The notes under the pieces were generated by a model. The model was given only the letters and a program-made list of their open reading frames with translations. It did no database searches and had not been told where the DNA came from. 64,000 nucleotides of DNA from Cryptomeria japonica (Eukaryota > Streptophyta > Pinopsida > Cupressales > Cupressaceae), in contig NC_081409.1 of NCBI RefSeq assembly GCF_030272615.1, positions 24,820,406 to 24,884,405 on the forward strand, read 5' to 3'. The stretch's first letter is position 1. Each line of letters starts with the position of its first letter. Of this stretch, positions 24,830 to 37,849 are shown piece after piece. The position numbers and the translations under genes are program-made.

Positions 24830-25690
24830 TATCTTAGATACTCAAATGTATCCTTTGGAATAGGCTTTGTGAAAATGTTTGCAACCTACTCATCTGTGGG
24901 AACATATTCAGCCTTTACCTCCTTCTTTGCAACCTTCTCCTTGAGAAAATGATCCTTAATTTTTATATGTTTGGTCCTTGAATGCATAATAGGGTTCTTG
25001 GATATGTTGATTGCACTTGAATTGTCACACATGATGGGAATAGGATCCAAAAAATCTACTTGAATGTCCTTTAAGTTCTGCTTCATCCACAAAACCTATG
25101 AAAAACATGTGGGAGCTGCTATATACTTTGCTTCTTACTGTGCCATGAGACCAATCTATCACCAAGGTAGAAAGCTCCACCACTAGTGTGTTTTCCATCA
25201 TCTACGTAACCTGCCCAATCAGCATCAATAAAATCTTGTAAAGTGAAGTCTCATTTCTTTGGATATCATAAGCCATAACTAAGTGTTCCCTGCAAATATT
25301 TAAAGATTCTTCTAATACCATTTACATGTGATTGCTTTGGAGTAGCTTGGAATCTGGCTACCAAACACACTGTTTGTATAATATTAGGCCTTGAAGCTAT
25401 GAGATACAATAGACTACCAATCATGGATCTATACAGGGTTTGATCTACACTAGACGACTCATCATCCTTTCTCAGTTTTCATCTTGTCACCATGGGAGTA
25501 CTAACTAGTTTGTTGTCCTCCATTTGAAACTTTTTCAACATGTCCTTAGCATACTTGGTTTGTGATATAAATATGGCTAGCCTAGGAACCAAATCCCATG
25601 TTTTGTTCTTTTCAATCTACAGTTGTTACCTATTTTCGCTACAAGCTCAATATTCCTCAAAAGGAGAAACAAGTGCTAAGTATGAAAAGA
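24830..25690 (-). pseudogene. Copia pol remnant with RT core deleted
   Basis: On the minus strand one reads the start of the Copia RT region (KNKTWDLVPR, near 25590), then at once the late RT and linker region (QTKYAKDM, MIGSLLYL, RRIFKYLQGTL), and RNase H (DADWAGYVDDGKHTSGG, CDNSSAINISK). It finishes with [11 protein letters not shown] residues (VANIFTKPIPK) near 24850. About 250 codons of RT, including the YVDD site, are missing at one junction near 25580. Several in-frame stops are present. It belongs to the element whose 3' LTR is LTR-B, and the element is cut off upstream near 25700. Confidence 0.8.
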
Positions 25691-26084
25691 ATACATGTTT
25701 TTGTCTAACTTGTTTGCTTCATGTGAAGACATAGGGTAAGTATCTTTTTGTTCATTGAATTATAGCATGTGGGGTAAAATGTGGCTTCCATGAGGGTTGA
25801 GCACAACATGTTGAGGGAGATGGGTGTTTCTTTGCAGTTTTTTGAACTTTTGCCTTATTGGCAAGACCTACCCCAATGACTTGATAAGAAGTACAGAGCG
25901 TAGAATGTTGTCATCGACTATCAGAAGGAGCTATCTCAGGTTATCCCGATTACCTGATGGAAGGGTCCAGGCATAGTCCATTTATCCCACATTGGTCGCA
26001 GGAGGAGTATTTTAGTATTTAAAGGCAAAGTCCCACACATATTAAGTGTCAAAGCTTACTAGCTTTTAACAAGGAGCGGCTCAG
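25691..26084. other. Unassigned segment before the Gypsy LTR
   Basis: No frame or repeat boundary can be supported. Words such as GGTTATCCCGATTACC (25937-25952) are not repeated nearby. This is presumably decayed element DNA that served as the target of the Gypsy insertion. Confidence 0.3.
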
Positions 26085-28605
26085 TGTTGGTGGGCCCCTC
26101 GCGTGTGTGTACATCTCAAAGTGGCCAAATTTTGTAGTAAAAGGGAAAATTAATAGGCGAGAAAGTTGCAAAGGATCTGACAGCCATCGCTATACCGCTA
26201 TGCGAAAGTGCTCGACTGTTAATCTCTGTGACTTAGCAACTGGTGAGGTGGCATCTAGGTGGAAGTTGAGGTGGCACCTAGGTGGATCATGTGGCAAAAC
26301 AAAAGATGACACATGGTGACATTGTGGCATAAGAGAGAGCCCCTTGAGAGAAACTAAAGACCAAGCAAATTCAGGTAGATCAATGGTGATCAAGAAAGAT
26401 TTGATGGCTGTTGCTATGCCATGATGGGAAGATAATCACCAAATCCTCCTCGTGACTTTGTGAAAAAGTACGTGCCAAAAAGGGAAAGTTAAAGCTTGAG
26501 CAGATAAATGAGATCCAATGGTAGATCAAGGAAGATCAGATAGTGGAGTGACATTCTAGGTCTATCCATGACTATCATTGTACCATAGTTGTGAAGTGCC
26601 TAAAATGAATACCCTTGCGACAGGTGGCAGGTTAGGTGGTGTTGAGGTGGACTCTGAGCGTCGCACAAGGTGACACATGGTGACATGCCTTGTGATAGGT
26701 GGCATGTCATCAAGGTGAATGTCAAACAAACCTTCTCTGCGATAGATCTCTAAATGGTTTCACCGAATGCATCAGTTTCATCAAAATAATAGGTATCGAT
26801 GAAACTGCAGTTTCGATGAGACATAAAAATTGTTCACCGAGGGAGGTATTTTGGCCGAAAGACTAATGTCGAACAAACCAAAGTAAAATGATGGACTCAA
26901 TGGTGCTGAGGTGGAAGATGAGGCTGTGCTCAGGTGGATTAGGTGGCAAACCAGAGACTGACATGTGGGACGGATGCTTAGAGAGACTAAAGACCAAGCC
27001 GATCAGGAAAGATCAATGGTAGTCTGAAAGATCTAACGACCATCGCTATATCACTATAGAAAGAAGCTTGTTAGTTATCATAGCGACTTGGTGACAAAGC
27101 GCATGCGGAAAAGGTGAGTGGCTAAGAGGTTAAAGATCAAGCAGTTTGAGGATAAATCAATGGCCATCGCTATATCACATGATGAAGATGCTCGTTGGTT
27201 ATCTCATGCAACTTGGCAACTGGCGAGGTGGAAGTTGAGGTGGTTGTCCAGGTGGGCTCAGAATGAATGAGGATATGCCATGTGGTAGAGAGAAGATGAA
27301 AAACCAAGTCAGACCAAGTCCAGATGGCAGTCCAGGTGGAAGACAAAGTGGACCCGCGAGCAAATCAGAGGCTGACACATGGCAAAAGTCTACAGATGAG
27401 CGAATGTCTACATTTTTTAAGTCAACTTTGAACTTGAACTTTGAACTGGTTCAAAGTGGTTCAATGGTCCAAGGTTCATTATCGTCACTAGTTCCCATCA
27501 GCTCAGGATGAAGAGAGAAACAAGAGAGATAAAAGAAAAAAATAGAGTGGTTAAAAGCCGAACAGGTTCCTAAAGATCTGAGGGTTGTCGCTATACCGCA
27601 ATGAAAAGGTGCATATAGGTTAATCCTTACGACATAGCGACAATCCATCATCAGTCCCGACCATTTCTATTATGTGTCAACGGTTAATGTAGGTGGCTAA
27701 ATCAAATGGTCAGGTAACTGGTAGTGTCTAGGTGAACTCAGCGTGAAATGATGTGAAGTTGTGTTTAGTTTGGCCACTCTTTTTTGCAGTTTTGGAAGAG
27801 TTTCTCTCTCAGTTAAGCCTGCTGATTTTGAGGAAAAGCTTAGAATTGATGACAACTGATCCATCTTGGAGCCAAAAATTCAAATTTTTAATTTTATAAG
27901 CTTTGGTATAAGTGTTTGTTTTTCACTCTTTTGGAAGGGGAGCTGGAGTTTTTTGGACTTGTGTAGTGTCAAATATTCAAGCTCCTCTAACTCATTTTTA
28001 GGAGTTTTTCTAGATTTGTAATGCAGAAAGTTCCTTATTTTCAATAAAGAAGTTGAGTTCCTCCTTAAATTCTTTGGTCTAAGTGTTATGATTGTAAGCA
28101 TTTTGATTAAAATTATGTTATTCTTTTATAGAATCCTTCATTTTATCTTAGTTTCTTCAGATGCTTAGGGCTGAAGTACATGTTATAGTGTAGGTCTCTA
28201 ATTGTGTATGTGATTTTGTTGCATCAAAATTGTGAGAACATTAGTATTCTACTTTTTCTGAACATCAGTAAGCTAGCCTTTCAAGAGAATAATTTATGCA
28301 AACATGTATGTTTGAGTTGTGAGTTTAAGAAGTTTCATTAGTTGGTTATCTTGTGGATTTGTAAGCAGTTTGCAGGTCTTTTATCATTGGTGGATCACCT
28401 AGCAATAGTTAATTTTTAGTTTTATGCATATCCTTCTTCCCTTTTCTTAGAAATTTATTTGATTTTTTAGGTGATAAAATAGGAAGTCGGCCTATAATCA
28501 GGAGGTCTGCTCTCATAATAGGATACCCATAGCCTGAGAGCAGTCCAATGTGTCACTGGATTGCAAGAATTTCAAGCTTGCATCAGGTGCAAATCCATGA
28601 CAACA
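26085..28605 (+). mobile_element. 5' LTR of Ty3/Gypsy element
   Basis: It is inferred to start TGTTGGTGGGCCCC (26085) and end CATGACAACA (28605), just before a primer-site-like sequence and gag. Six diverged copies of a unit around CCATCGCTATACCGC with GGTGAGGTGGAAG-like words lie at about 26170, 26400, 26550, 27040, 27150 and 27580. The matching 3' LTR is not in the window, so the start rests only on the TG and sequence character. Confidence 0.45.
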
Positions 28606-28609
28606 ATTT

Positions 28610-28627
28610 TTGGCACGCTCGGTGGAC
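28610..28627 (+). promoter_or_regulatory. Probable primer binding site of the Gypsy element
   Basis: TTGGCACGCTCGGTGGAC follows the LTR end by four bases. TGGC...GGTGG sequences at this place are typical of Athila/Tat-type plant Gypsy elements; the exact tRNA cannot be fixed by eye. Confidence 0.5.
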
Positions 28628-28749
28628 CATTGGACTTTATAGTTTGTAGAAGGCCACCTTATGTTGTCTTGGTGTGTGCAACAACAAATTATTTATCACA
28701 TCTGGCGACTCAAATCTTTGGTATTTTAGCAGTCCAACATTCCTAGCTT

Positions 28750-29991
28750 ATGAGAAAATACTAGACTAGGCAAATTGCAGCCTCAGTCAATCATACCCAC
28801 CTATCACCCCAAAAAAGGAGAGCTAGGGTAGTTAACAAAGTTCTAAATCTAGCAGTTGGTGTGCTGCCTGTTAATTCCAATTCTTACTCTACTGTTACAG
28901 CTTGTAACAATCCACTATTTGCAAGTTCTTCCAGTCAAAATGCACCAAATATGGCTCTTAATCAACCCCCTAGGGTACCTCCATTTATGCCTTTTAATTA
29001 GGGTAGTCTTTTAAATTTGGTTCAACATGATGACATACCAACTACAACACTTAAGAGTTTGCCATTTTTCACTGGAGAGGATCAAACAACAGCTATGGAA
29101 CATATTAGAGATGTGGCTTTCTTGTGTGGAGTGCATCATATTATTGTAGAAAATGTTGCTCTGAGGCTTTTGGAAACCTCTTTCAAAGGGAAAGCCCTTC
29201 AGTGGTTCAGGGGCCTGCCTGTGAACTCAATAGCTACATGGGATGAGCTGGGACAACTTTTAAATCAGCATTTTGAAGACAAGTTAGATCATCTTTCATT
29301 GGTGGAGCATCTCACTACCATCAAAAGAGCTCCACATGAGCATATGATTGATTCCAACTATTGGTTTCAAATGAATTGGAATCGGATTCCAGCATCGATA
29401 AAACCTTCTAATGATTATGCTTTTTTGTTTTACCTAAAGGCTTTGAATAGTGATATTGCACTCATGATACCGTCTATGGGGGGAAATACTTTACTAGTAG
29501 CATTTGATATTGTTGTTAGGGCTGCGAATAGTCTTATTCAAGCAGAGAAGATAGCACCTAGGCCTCCCATGCCAATTTTTGTTGATATACAACCCATTAG
29601 CCCTGTAGTTCCACCTATTTTAGCTATTGTACCTTCATTTCCAACATATAATGCTCAAGTTGTAGCTCAAGAGCATGTTGTCCCTAGTCATTTGCAGGAG
29701 ATAATAAGTATTAAGGAGCAAAATACTAACCTACAGAAAACTTCACAAAATTTTGGTAATGAGTTGGTTAATATCAAGAAAGCCCAAACTCAAACACCTT
29801 AGCAAATTCCTTTCCAAGCTCCCTACCAAGCCTCGTACCAACCAAACTCTCAAGGTCAAAGAAGGAATTTTAACCGTAGGTCTTTTCAACAATATAATAC
29901 AAATACACCCAGTTCCTCAAGGGATATTGTTCCAGTCTAGAACAACTTGGTAGCTGACTATGAGTGGTGTTTTCCTTGCAACCAACCACAT
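28750..29991 (+). pseudogene. Gypsy gag, 5' part, interrupted in its zinc knuckle
   Basis: The frame can be followed from ATG 28750 with stops at 28762 and 28999 and near 29800 that fit C-to-T changes. Residues from about 95 to 250 form the retrotransposon gag domain (FKGKALQWFRGLP, WDELGQLLNQHF). A Pro/Gln-rich linker follows, then CFPCNQPH. At 29991 the frame is cut by the DNA transposon (29992-56746) and resumes in the same frame at 56751. Joining the two sides gives a C-X2-C-X3-H-X4-C knuckle. The protein would form the particle and bind RNA. Confidence 0.85.
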
Positions 29992-30037
29992 GGGTAAGTG
30001 CACAAAGATGGTCAAAAAGGGGGCTACAAGTGGACAC
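29992..30037 (+). repeat. Left terminal inverted repeat
   Basis: GGGTAAGTGCACAAAGATGG opens the element, followed by TC-AAAAAGG and GTGGACAC. It matches the reverse complement of 56708-56746 with two mismatches in the first 20 bases and one indel of about 10 bases. Confidence 0.8.
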
Positions 30038-30870
30038 TTTTTTCTGAAATCAGGTGAACCTGAACTTGGAGGCAAAATTTGAAAGTCATCCACTCAAGAT
30101 ATGAAGATAATCAAAGAACAAATATTGTAGTACTATGAATCTAGTTTCCAAACTACTAAACTTTTTCAAAATTGGATAAGATTAAGGGGGTCAAATCCTT
30201 CACGCATGAAAAACTGACCCTAATTTTTTTTGAAAAACATAACATAGTGTCTGACGTGCACATCAAAAAAGTCATAGTTAGATTTATTATTTTGACAAAT
30301 CCTTTGACAGAAAGATAGTTAAAACTGAGCACTAGAAGGTGTGTATTTTTTGTAATTTTTTGTTGAGTATTTTTTTTAAAAGATTTTTCCAATCGAGCAC
30401 ATCCTGAAAAATTAGGTACCTGTTCATGCATGAAGCATAAGTTGCACTAAACAAATTGAAAATACAATTTTTTTTTAAAATTGTAAAGAATCCAGTGCAC
30501 TACAATAATATATAAAGTTTTTTAAATTTGGATAAGTATATCAAAAGTTATTCAAAAAATGGTGCACCTATGTCTGTGAGAACTATGGAGACACTAGTAA
30601 AAGAAATTTAATAATAATATGTTATTGATGTTCAAATTGAAAACAAATTATATGGTTAGAAAGCTCAGAAGATGGGTGAAAATATGGTGCCAATTTTAGA
30701 AATACCCACTTTATGAAGTATAAACCTGATGATGACAAAGTCGATAAACCGAGTTGATAAAATAAAACACATAAAAAATGAGAGAAATGGAGGGAAATCA
30801 AACTTCCAATCCATAGCTATGTCATCCAGGCCTAAACAGTCAAAAGAGCATATGGGTTTCTTTCCCTATA
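30038..30870. other. Left subterminal DNA of the transposon, no gene seen
   Basis: AT-rich sequence without convincing frames. It lies inside the left end of the DNA transposon and has no obvious counterpart at the right end apart from the inverted repeat itself. Confidence 0.4.
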
Positions 30871-30871
30871 A

Positions 30872-30922
30872 ACATCACGTACGCGCTACCTTTACTATAA
30901 ACAACACATACGCGCTATTGTA
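30872..30922. repeat. Subterminal GCGTACG-type repeats, left cluster
   Basis: CGTACGCGCTACC (30878) and CATACGCGCTATT (30906) are two copies of a motif. It returns at 32591 (inverted, AATAGCGCGTAC), at 39409 (AGTGCGTACGTGCTAC), and many times at 56416-56686. Such repeats near transposon ends often bind the transposase (general knowledge; inference here). Confidence 0.6.
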
Positions 30923-30924
30923 TA

Positions 30925-31030
30925 ATATGATATTCTATATATAATATGTGTATAATATGACATTGTATATATAATGTTTATATACATATAATATATGTAT
31001 ATATATAATATATTAAACATATATATACAC
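30925..31030. repeat. TA/ATAT-rich microsatellite
   Basis: Alternating TATATA and ATAATATG runs fill this stretch. It is simple-sequence DNA in the left arm of the transposon. Confidence 0.7.
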
Positions 31031-31067
31031 ATGTAAGTGTATTGTCTCCCCCTCTCAAATGCATACA

Positions 31068-31070
<3 letters not shown>

Positions 31071-31131
<61 letters not shown>
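31071..31131 (+). repeat. (TC)n microsatellite
   Basis: About 30 uninterrupted TC dinucleotides. They create artificial open frames on both strands, which are not genes. Confidence 0.95.
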
Positions 31132-31132
<1 letters not shown>

Positions 31133-31979
31133 TCTCCCTTCCTCCATACCCCATCCCTCTTTCTCTTCTTCTCTCCCCCCCTCCCTCCATACCCCATTGG
31201 AACCGTGTCTACACTTCTATAGAAGTAAGTGAATTTATTTATTGTCTGCAACTTCCTCTTTGATTTTTATCATGTATCCTCCTAAAAAAATTGACTGATG
31301 GATTTTTGTGCATATATTGAATAGAAGGAATAGGGTTTGAGATTGAACCACGGGTGTATTACCATGACAAACAAGGAAACCTGTAGCAATATTCTTCTCG
31401 AATGTGTTTTTAATGAGCAAAGAAGATGTGGAAAATAGTGTCAACAAAGCAACATGGTGAGTCAGAGTACCTGCAATATGTTTTTCAGAAGAAAACAACA
31501 GGTAGGAAGAGAAAGAGGGAGAGTAAAACAGATGATGTCCTGTAGAATGATAGTGGTGGGTATGCAAGAGTTCCCATGTTGTTACACAATGTCTGTCACC
31601 TAAAGAAATTAAAGTTTGTTGTATGCATTGGCAGTGGTAGTATATGATGATCATCACTTGTCAAACAACTTGGAACGATACATAACCATGAAAGAAATCA
31701 AGTGTGTAATTCCTACAGTCACAATCGAGATCAGCCTTATAACCTTGCAAATTTAATAGCATCATATGTTTTAAAACTTAGGCAATACTCTTAGGGTTAG
31801 GTCAAGCTCTTACACTTGCTTTTTAGTGAAGCCTCATTGTTTGTTCACTTGGAGTCTCATTGTATGATGTTCTATTCATAACTTTAAATTTAATATATCA
31901 TTTTATTAGCCCACCATATGGCCCCTTAGGTGTCATTAGAGGTCGTATTATTTCCTAAGAGGTCATATGGTATCCCATG

Positions 31980-32590
<611 letters not shown>

Positions 32591-32606
32591 AATAGCGCGT
32601 ACAAGG

Positions 32607-33663
32607 TGTTGGTATTTTGGTATAGTTTTGTCATTGATGTCAACACCTACTAAACACTTATCAACTCTGGCACTTTGGAGAATCAGCAACATTCACCGGC
32701 AAGCAAGTGACTCATGCACAGTCACCAGTGTCTGGTACATTGGCAAGATATAATTATCACCGGCACTTGGAATGATATGGAAAACACTTGGTTATGTCGA
32801 AGACATTGTGTGGACACTTTGTCTTGGAGTTTTGTTTATTGGTACATTAGCATTTGCATATTTGCTATTATCGGCAAATAGGTCCAGGTTACACTGGCAG
32901 GTTTATCTTTTCCAGATCGGCATGGCACACTATAGAGATGACTTATTATTGTTGTAAATGGATTAAGCCGACATATTGAATCGGTTATTGCATTGGGTAT
33001 TAATTGATATGTAAATTAATTTTATTGTAATATCTTGTAGAGACAACATACTAAAATTGGTCTTAGGTTAAGGTACAAATGTAAGATCATTGTGTGGAAT
33101 GCAAAAAAAAAGATTGTGTGAAGGTATATGCGAGAATAAGCAGAGCTATACATGCAGACATCATTTGAAGATTGAAGGATGTTTTTTGTAAAGACAATCA
33201 GAACTAAATTGGTACTGAATCCAGCATATGAAGATGCTAAGTTTAGCAGTACATTTTTATTAGATTTAACCATCCAATTGTAGTCAGTGTGATTCCCATT
33301 TTGTGTTTGAGCAGTGAGCTCTAGGTGCTTGGCCTTTCTGCATGTGCAGACCCCATTTATGTACACTTACTATCTATAGTAGTATCATCTGATTGTGGGT
33401 AAGGTTTTCCACCTTGATTTTTCCCCTTACAGGGTTTCCACGTAAAAATATTGGTGTTATGTGTTGTGGATGACTTTGTCTTTATATTTCATGCACTAAT
33501 CCTTACCGGTATAGCAATTAACTATTAAAACTGTCTACCGGCATACTGAACTGGTTTACTCGTATTAAGCATTAAGTTGGTTAAGTTGTTTTTGGTTTGA
33601 ATTTATTTGACAACTGATTCACCCCCCCCCTCCCCCCCTCTCAGTTGTCTTCGGGACCTAACA
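32607..33663 (+). repeat. 5' LTR of Copia element
   Basis: It runs from TGTTGGTATTTTGG to GGGACCTAACA and contains CTGCATGTGCAG (33338-33349) and a C-run with TCTCAGTTG near its end. It is closely collinear with 38205-39263 and 39801-40829. Confidence 0.9.
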
Positions 33664-33665
33664 AT

Positions 33666-33678
33666 TGGTATCAAAGCC
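33666..33678 (+). promoter_or_regulatory. Primer binding site, tRNA-Met type
   Basis: TGGTATCAAAGCC lies two bases after the LTR end. It matches the usual Copia primer site TGGTATCAGAGC except for A in place of G. Confidence 0.9.
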
Positions 33679-33719
33679 TAATTCTCTTTTGTAGAAGTTT
33701 AACAACTTGAGGAGATCCA

Positions 33720-34349
33720 ATGTCTGCTAACTATTTCAAGAAGGATAGTCCTAAACTTGATGGAACCAACTATGGCATATGGAAGATTAGAACGGAGATA
33801 CTTTTAAATTGCATTGGAAAGGATATATGGGATATTACAAAGAATGGTTATACTGCTCCTACTCTAGGCCAACCTAATCCACCTGCCTTGGGAAAGGATG
33901 AAGAAAATGATTGCAAAGCAAGAGAAGCACTTTTGAGTGCATTATCAGATCAACAAATCATGGGACTATCAGATAGGTCTATTGCTAAAGCTATTTGGGA
34001 TCATTTGGAAACATTGAATGAAGGAGATTCTAGAATAAAAATTGCAAAACTTGAAAGCTTCCGGGTCAGGTATGAACATCTAAAAATGGAAGAAGATGAA
34101 AGGATTTCTTCTTTTATGGAAAGAGTAAATGAGATTATTTTGGGTATTAATTATTGTGGAGGAACCTTAAGTGAGGATGAAATCATTTCAAAAGTTTTAA
34201 GAGGATTGCCACTGGCATATAAAATGAAAGTCACTGCTATAAATGAGTTAAGAACAATGCCTAATACATCAGTAACTAGGGATACATTGATTGGGAAGAT
34301 TCGGCTTTTGAAATTGAAGAATTTGGTCCTGTTGCTACTACAAAGATAG
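33720..34349 (+). pseudogene. Copia gag (frameshifted at its 3' end)
   Basis: The ATG at 33720 opens a 209-codon frame with the Copia gag domain (KLDGTNYGIWKIR near the start, then AKAIWDHLETLNEG, FMERVNEII and VLRGLP). Near 34305 one base appears lost, because the next frame (from about 34306) continues naturally as a Copia gag-pol polyprotein. The encoded protein would package element RNA in particles. The last 17 residues are out of frame and meaningless. Confidence 0.85.
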
Positions 34350-36016
34350 ATTTGGCCTTTAAAGAATCAACATCATCTGCTCTATCATTTGACAAATCTG
34401 ATTGGAAAGTGTTTTATGCAAGAGAACTTGAAGAAAACAAGAAAGAAAATGAAGAACTTGAAGAACTTGAAGCACAATTTGCAAGGAAAATGCCTAAAGG
34501 TCTTGTTGGAAGTAAGTATGAGTGTAAAGCACTCTTTAAATTTTTTAACTGCAATAAGATTGGTCATATGGCTTCAAGATGCCCTGATAGACATGCTAGA
34601 CTAAGAGAAGAAGCTAGAAGAACATACAAGCCTAACCCTGAATATCAGAGATATAGATTTAAGAAGAATAAAGACAAATCTTGTTACATTGTTGATGAAG
34701 GTGTGACAGATGATTCTGATGAGGATCCAATAGACAATGGATGGGTTTTTGTTTCTATAACAGAAGATCAATTGACACCTACTTCTCAACTGGTAGAACA
34801 GGCCTTGGCAACTAAAGTTGAAGTAAAGGATGAATGGATCATTGATTCAGGATGCTCACATCATATGACAGGAGACAAAGGTAAATTCTTGAACTTTCAA
34901 GAATACAATGGATGCTTAGTGAGATTTGGAGATGACAAGGCTTGTTTTATCAAAGGTAAGGGTATAATATCTCTTGATGGTAAGCATAACATTGACAATG
35001 TTTACTATGTTGAGGGATTAAAGCATAATATTTTGAGTGTTGGTCAATTACTTGAGAAAGGATTTCAGTTAAAATTCAAAAATGGAAAATGCAAAATCAT
35101 GAATAGAACTAGTTTGGAAATTGCAACCAGTAATTAGACTAGATGTAATATCTTTCATTTGAATAATAGTGAAAAGAAATGCTTAATTGCACATATTGAT
35201 GAAAGTTGGTTATGGCATAAGAGACTCAGTCATATAAAATTTGATTGCATGTTCAAAATCAGTACTATTAAGGCAGTTAGAGATCTACCTAAAATTGTCA
35301 AACCTCACAATATAGTATGTAAGGAATGTCAATTTGGAAAACAAGTTAGAGCTAGTTTCAAAAGTATTCCAGAAAAATCCAATAATGCTCTAGATTTAAT
35401 TCACACTTATTTATGTGGTCTGGATAGATATTTCATGCTAATCATTGATGACTATTCTAGAATGTGTTGGGTTACTTTTCTCAAAGAAAAATCAGAAGCA
35501 CTAGGAAAGTTCAAACCGTTCAAAGCAATGGTAGAAAATGAAACCGGTAAGAAAATCAAATGTCTAAGATCGGATCAAGGAGGAGAATTTACATCTAAGG
35601 AATTTAATGCATTCTGTGAAGTAAATGGAATCAGAAGACAGCTATCAACACCTCGGACACCACAACAAAATGGAGTTGTTGAAAGGAAAAACAAAACTAT
35701 CTTGGATGCAACAAGAAGTATGCTATCAGAAGCAAACCTACCACATGTATATTGGAGAGAGGTAGTCAGTACAATGATCTATACATTCAACAAAGTTCAC
35801 ATCAAAGGTGAAACTAGTAAGACCCCTCATGAATTATGGTTTGGTATTACTCCTACTCTTAAATATTTTAGAATTTTTGGAAGTAAATGTTATATCAGAA
35901 GAGATGAGTATATCGGAAAATTTGATTCTAAAAGTGATGAAGGAATATTTCTTGGTTATTCATCTAAGAGAAAGGCATATAGATGTTTTAAAAAAAGATT
36001 GCAGAAAATCGTTTAA
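34306..36016 (+). pseudogene. Copia gag C-terminus, protease and integrase
   Basis: In order: a zinc knuckle that has lost its first cysteine (FFNCNKIGHMASRC, near 34545; Phe stands where Cys is expected), the protease site DSGCSHHMTG (34844), a stop at 35135, the HHCC-type pre-integrase zinc region (WHKRLSHI, CKECQFGKQ), and the integrase core with all three acidic residues (IIDDYS near 35443, RSDQGGEF near 35566, VVERKNKT near 35674). The frame ends at TAA 36014-36016, where the sequence otherwise continues in frame into the RT part. All of it is one frame after the gag frameshift. Confidence 0.9.
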
Positions 36017-37849
36017 AGTACAAATGTTAAGATTGATGAACAATTCAGATGAGCTTCAAGGTATATAGACTCTGAACTGGGAACAAAATTTTTGACAAAT
36101 GAACATACTTTGAATCCACTGGCACAAAATGAAGATCTAGTTACCCCGGTATCATCTGAGGATTCCACAGTAACTGAGGAACAACAACAAACAAAGACAC
36201 CCCAGTGTGTAAGACTGAATCATTCTGAAGATCAGATAATTGGAAACAAGTATAAAGGAGTTATGACAACAGGAAGATTAGCAAATGAAGAGGTATGTCT
36301 TATTTCTCAAATTGAACAATCATCAGTTAATGAGGCATGTGAAGATAAATTTTGGATTAAATCTATGGAAGAAGAATTAGAACAAATTGAGAAAAATAAC
36401 ACTTGGACATTAGTTCCCCGGCCTAAAGATAAAAATGTAATTGGAACCAAATGGGTATTCAAAAACAAACTTAATGAAGATGGCAAGGTTATCAGAAATA
36501 AAGCAAGACTAATGTGTAAGGGATATTCTCAGAAAGAAGGAATTGATTATAATGAAACCTTTGCACCGGTAGCTAGAATTGAGGCAGTCAGATTATTTTT
36601 GGCTTTTGCTGCACATAAGAACTACAAAGTATATCAAATGGATATTAAATTTGCATTTTTGAATGGAGATCTTGAAGAAGAAGTTTACATTGAACAACCT
36701 GATGGATTTTATTTGACAGATAACAAAGATATGGTTTGCAGGTTAAGAAAAGCTTTGTATGGATTGAAGCAAGCTCCAAGAGCTTGGTATGCAAGATTTG
36801 ATAAGTATCTTTTGAAGATTGTTTTTTATAAAGGTAATGCAGACAACAATTTATACTATAAAGTGACTAATGATGACATCCTAGTTATAAAAGTATTTGC
36901 TAATGATATAATCTTTGGAGGAGAAGATGGATTATGTAAAGAATTTTATATTAAAATGCAGCAAGAATTTGAAATGTCTATGATTGGAGAAATAAAATTA
37001 TTTTTAGGATTGCAGATTTCACAGACTGATAAAGGTATATTCTTGAGTCAATCCAAGTACTTAAAAGAGTTACTAAAGATATTTGGGATGGAGAACTCTA
37101 AACCGGTAAGCACACCTATTACCACAAATGACAAATTATCACTAAGGGATGAATCTACACCTATTAATCCAACTAGATACAAATCTATGATAGGAGGTTT
37201 ACTGTATTTGACACAAACCAAACCTGATATTATGAATGCAGTATGTATTGTTTCAAGATTTCAAAGTAATCCTAGAGAAAATAATGAATCGACACTAAAA
37301 AGGATTTTCCGGTACTTACAAGGTACTATAAATCTTGGATTATGGTATCCTAGAGATGAAAACTTTGAATTATGTGCATACACAGATGGAAATTGGGCAG
37401 GAGATGTGAATGATAGAAAAAGAACCACCGACAGAGCATTCTTTCTGGGAAACAGACTTGTTTCTTGGTTGAGTAAGAAACAAAGTTGTACATCTTTATC
37501 AACAGCAGAATCAGAATATGTTGCAGCAACAACTAACTATACACAGGTACTATGGCTCAAGCAAATGTTGAAAGACATAAAGGTGAAATGCAAGGAACCT
37601 ATTACTATCTATTGTGATAACACTGTAGCAATTGATATATCTAAGAATCTGGTATTACATTCCAAAACCAAACATGTTTCTATCAAACTGAATTTTCTAA
37701 GGAAAAATGTTGAAGCAAAGGAAATAAAATTGGTTTATGTGAATACTAAAGAGAAGATTGCAGATATCTTTACTAAACCTCTGCCTAAGGAGACTTTTGA
37801 ATATCTTAGAGATCAGCTTGGGGTCATACCCCCACCGGTAGAGACTTAG
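36017..37849 (+). pseudogene. Copia reverse transcriptase and RNase H
   Basis: It continues the same frame after TAA 36014 and a TGA near 36047. The RT region opens with [19 protein letters not shown] (36400) and includes [13 protein letters not shown] and [17 protein letters not shown]. The catalytic YVDD is replaced by FAND (36895-36906), removing one metal-binding Asp. The RNase H domain has TDGNWAG (37382), STAESEY and [11 protein letters not shown], and finishes with [11 protein letters not shown] and a stop at 37847. RT activity is probably lost; the rest looks well preserved. Confidence 0.9.

Noticed and set aside
31040..31260. Overlapping frames rich in Ser-Leu (plus) or Arg-Glu (minus)
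   Set aside because: They are translations of a (TC)n microsatellite and have no other content.
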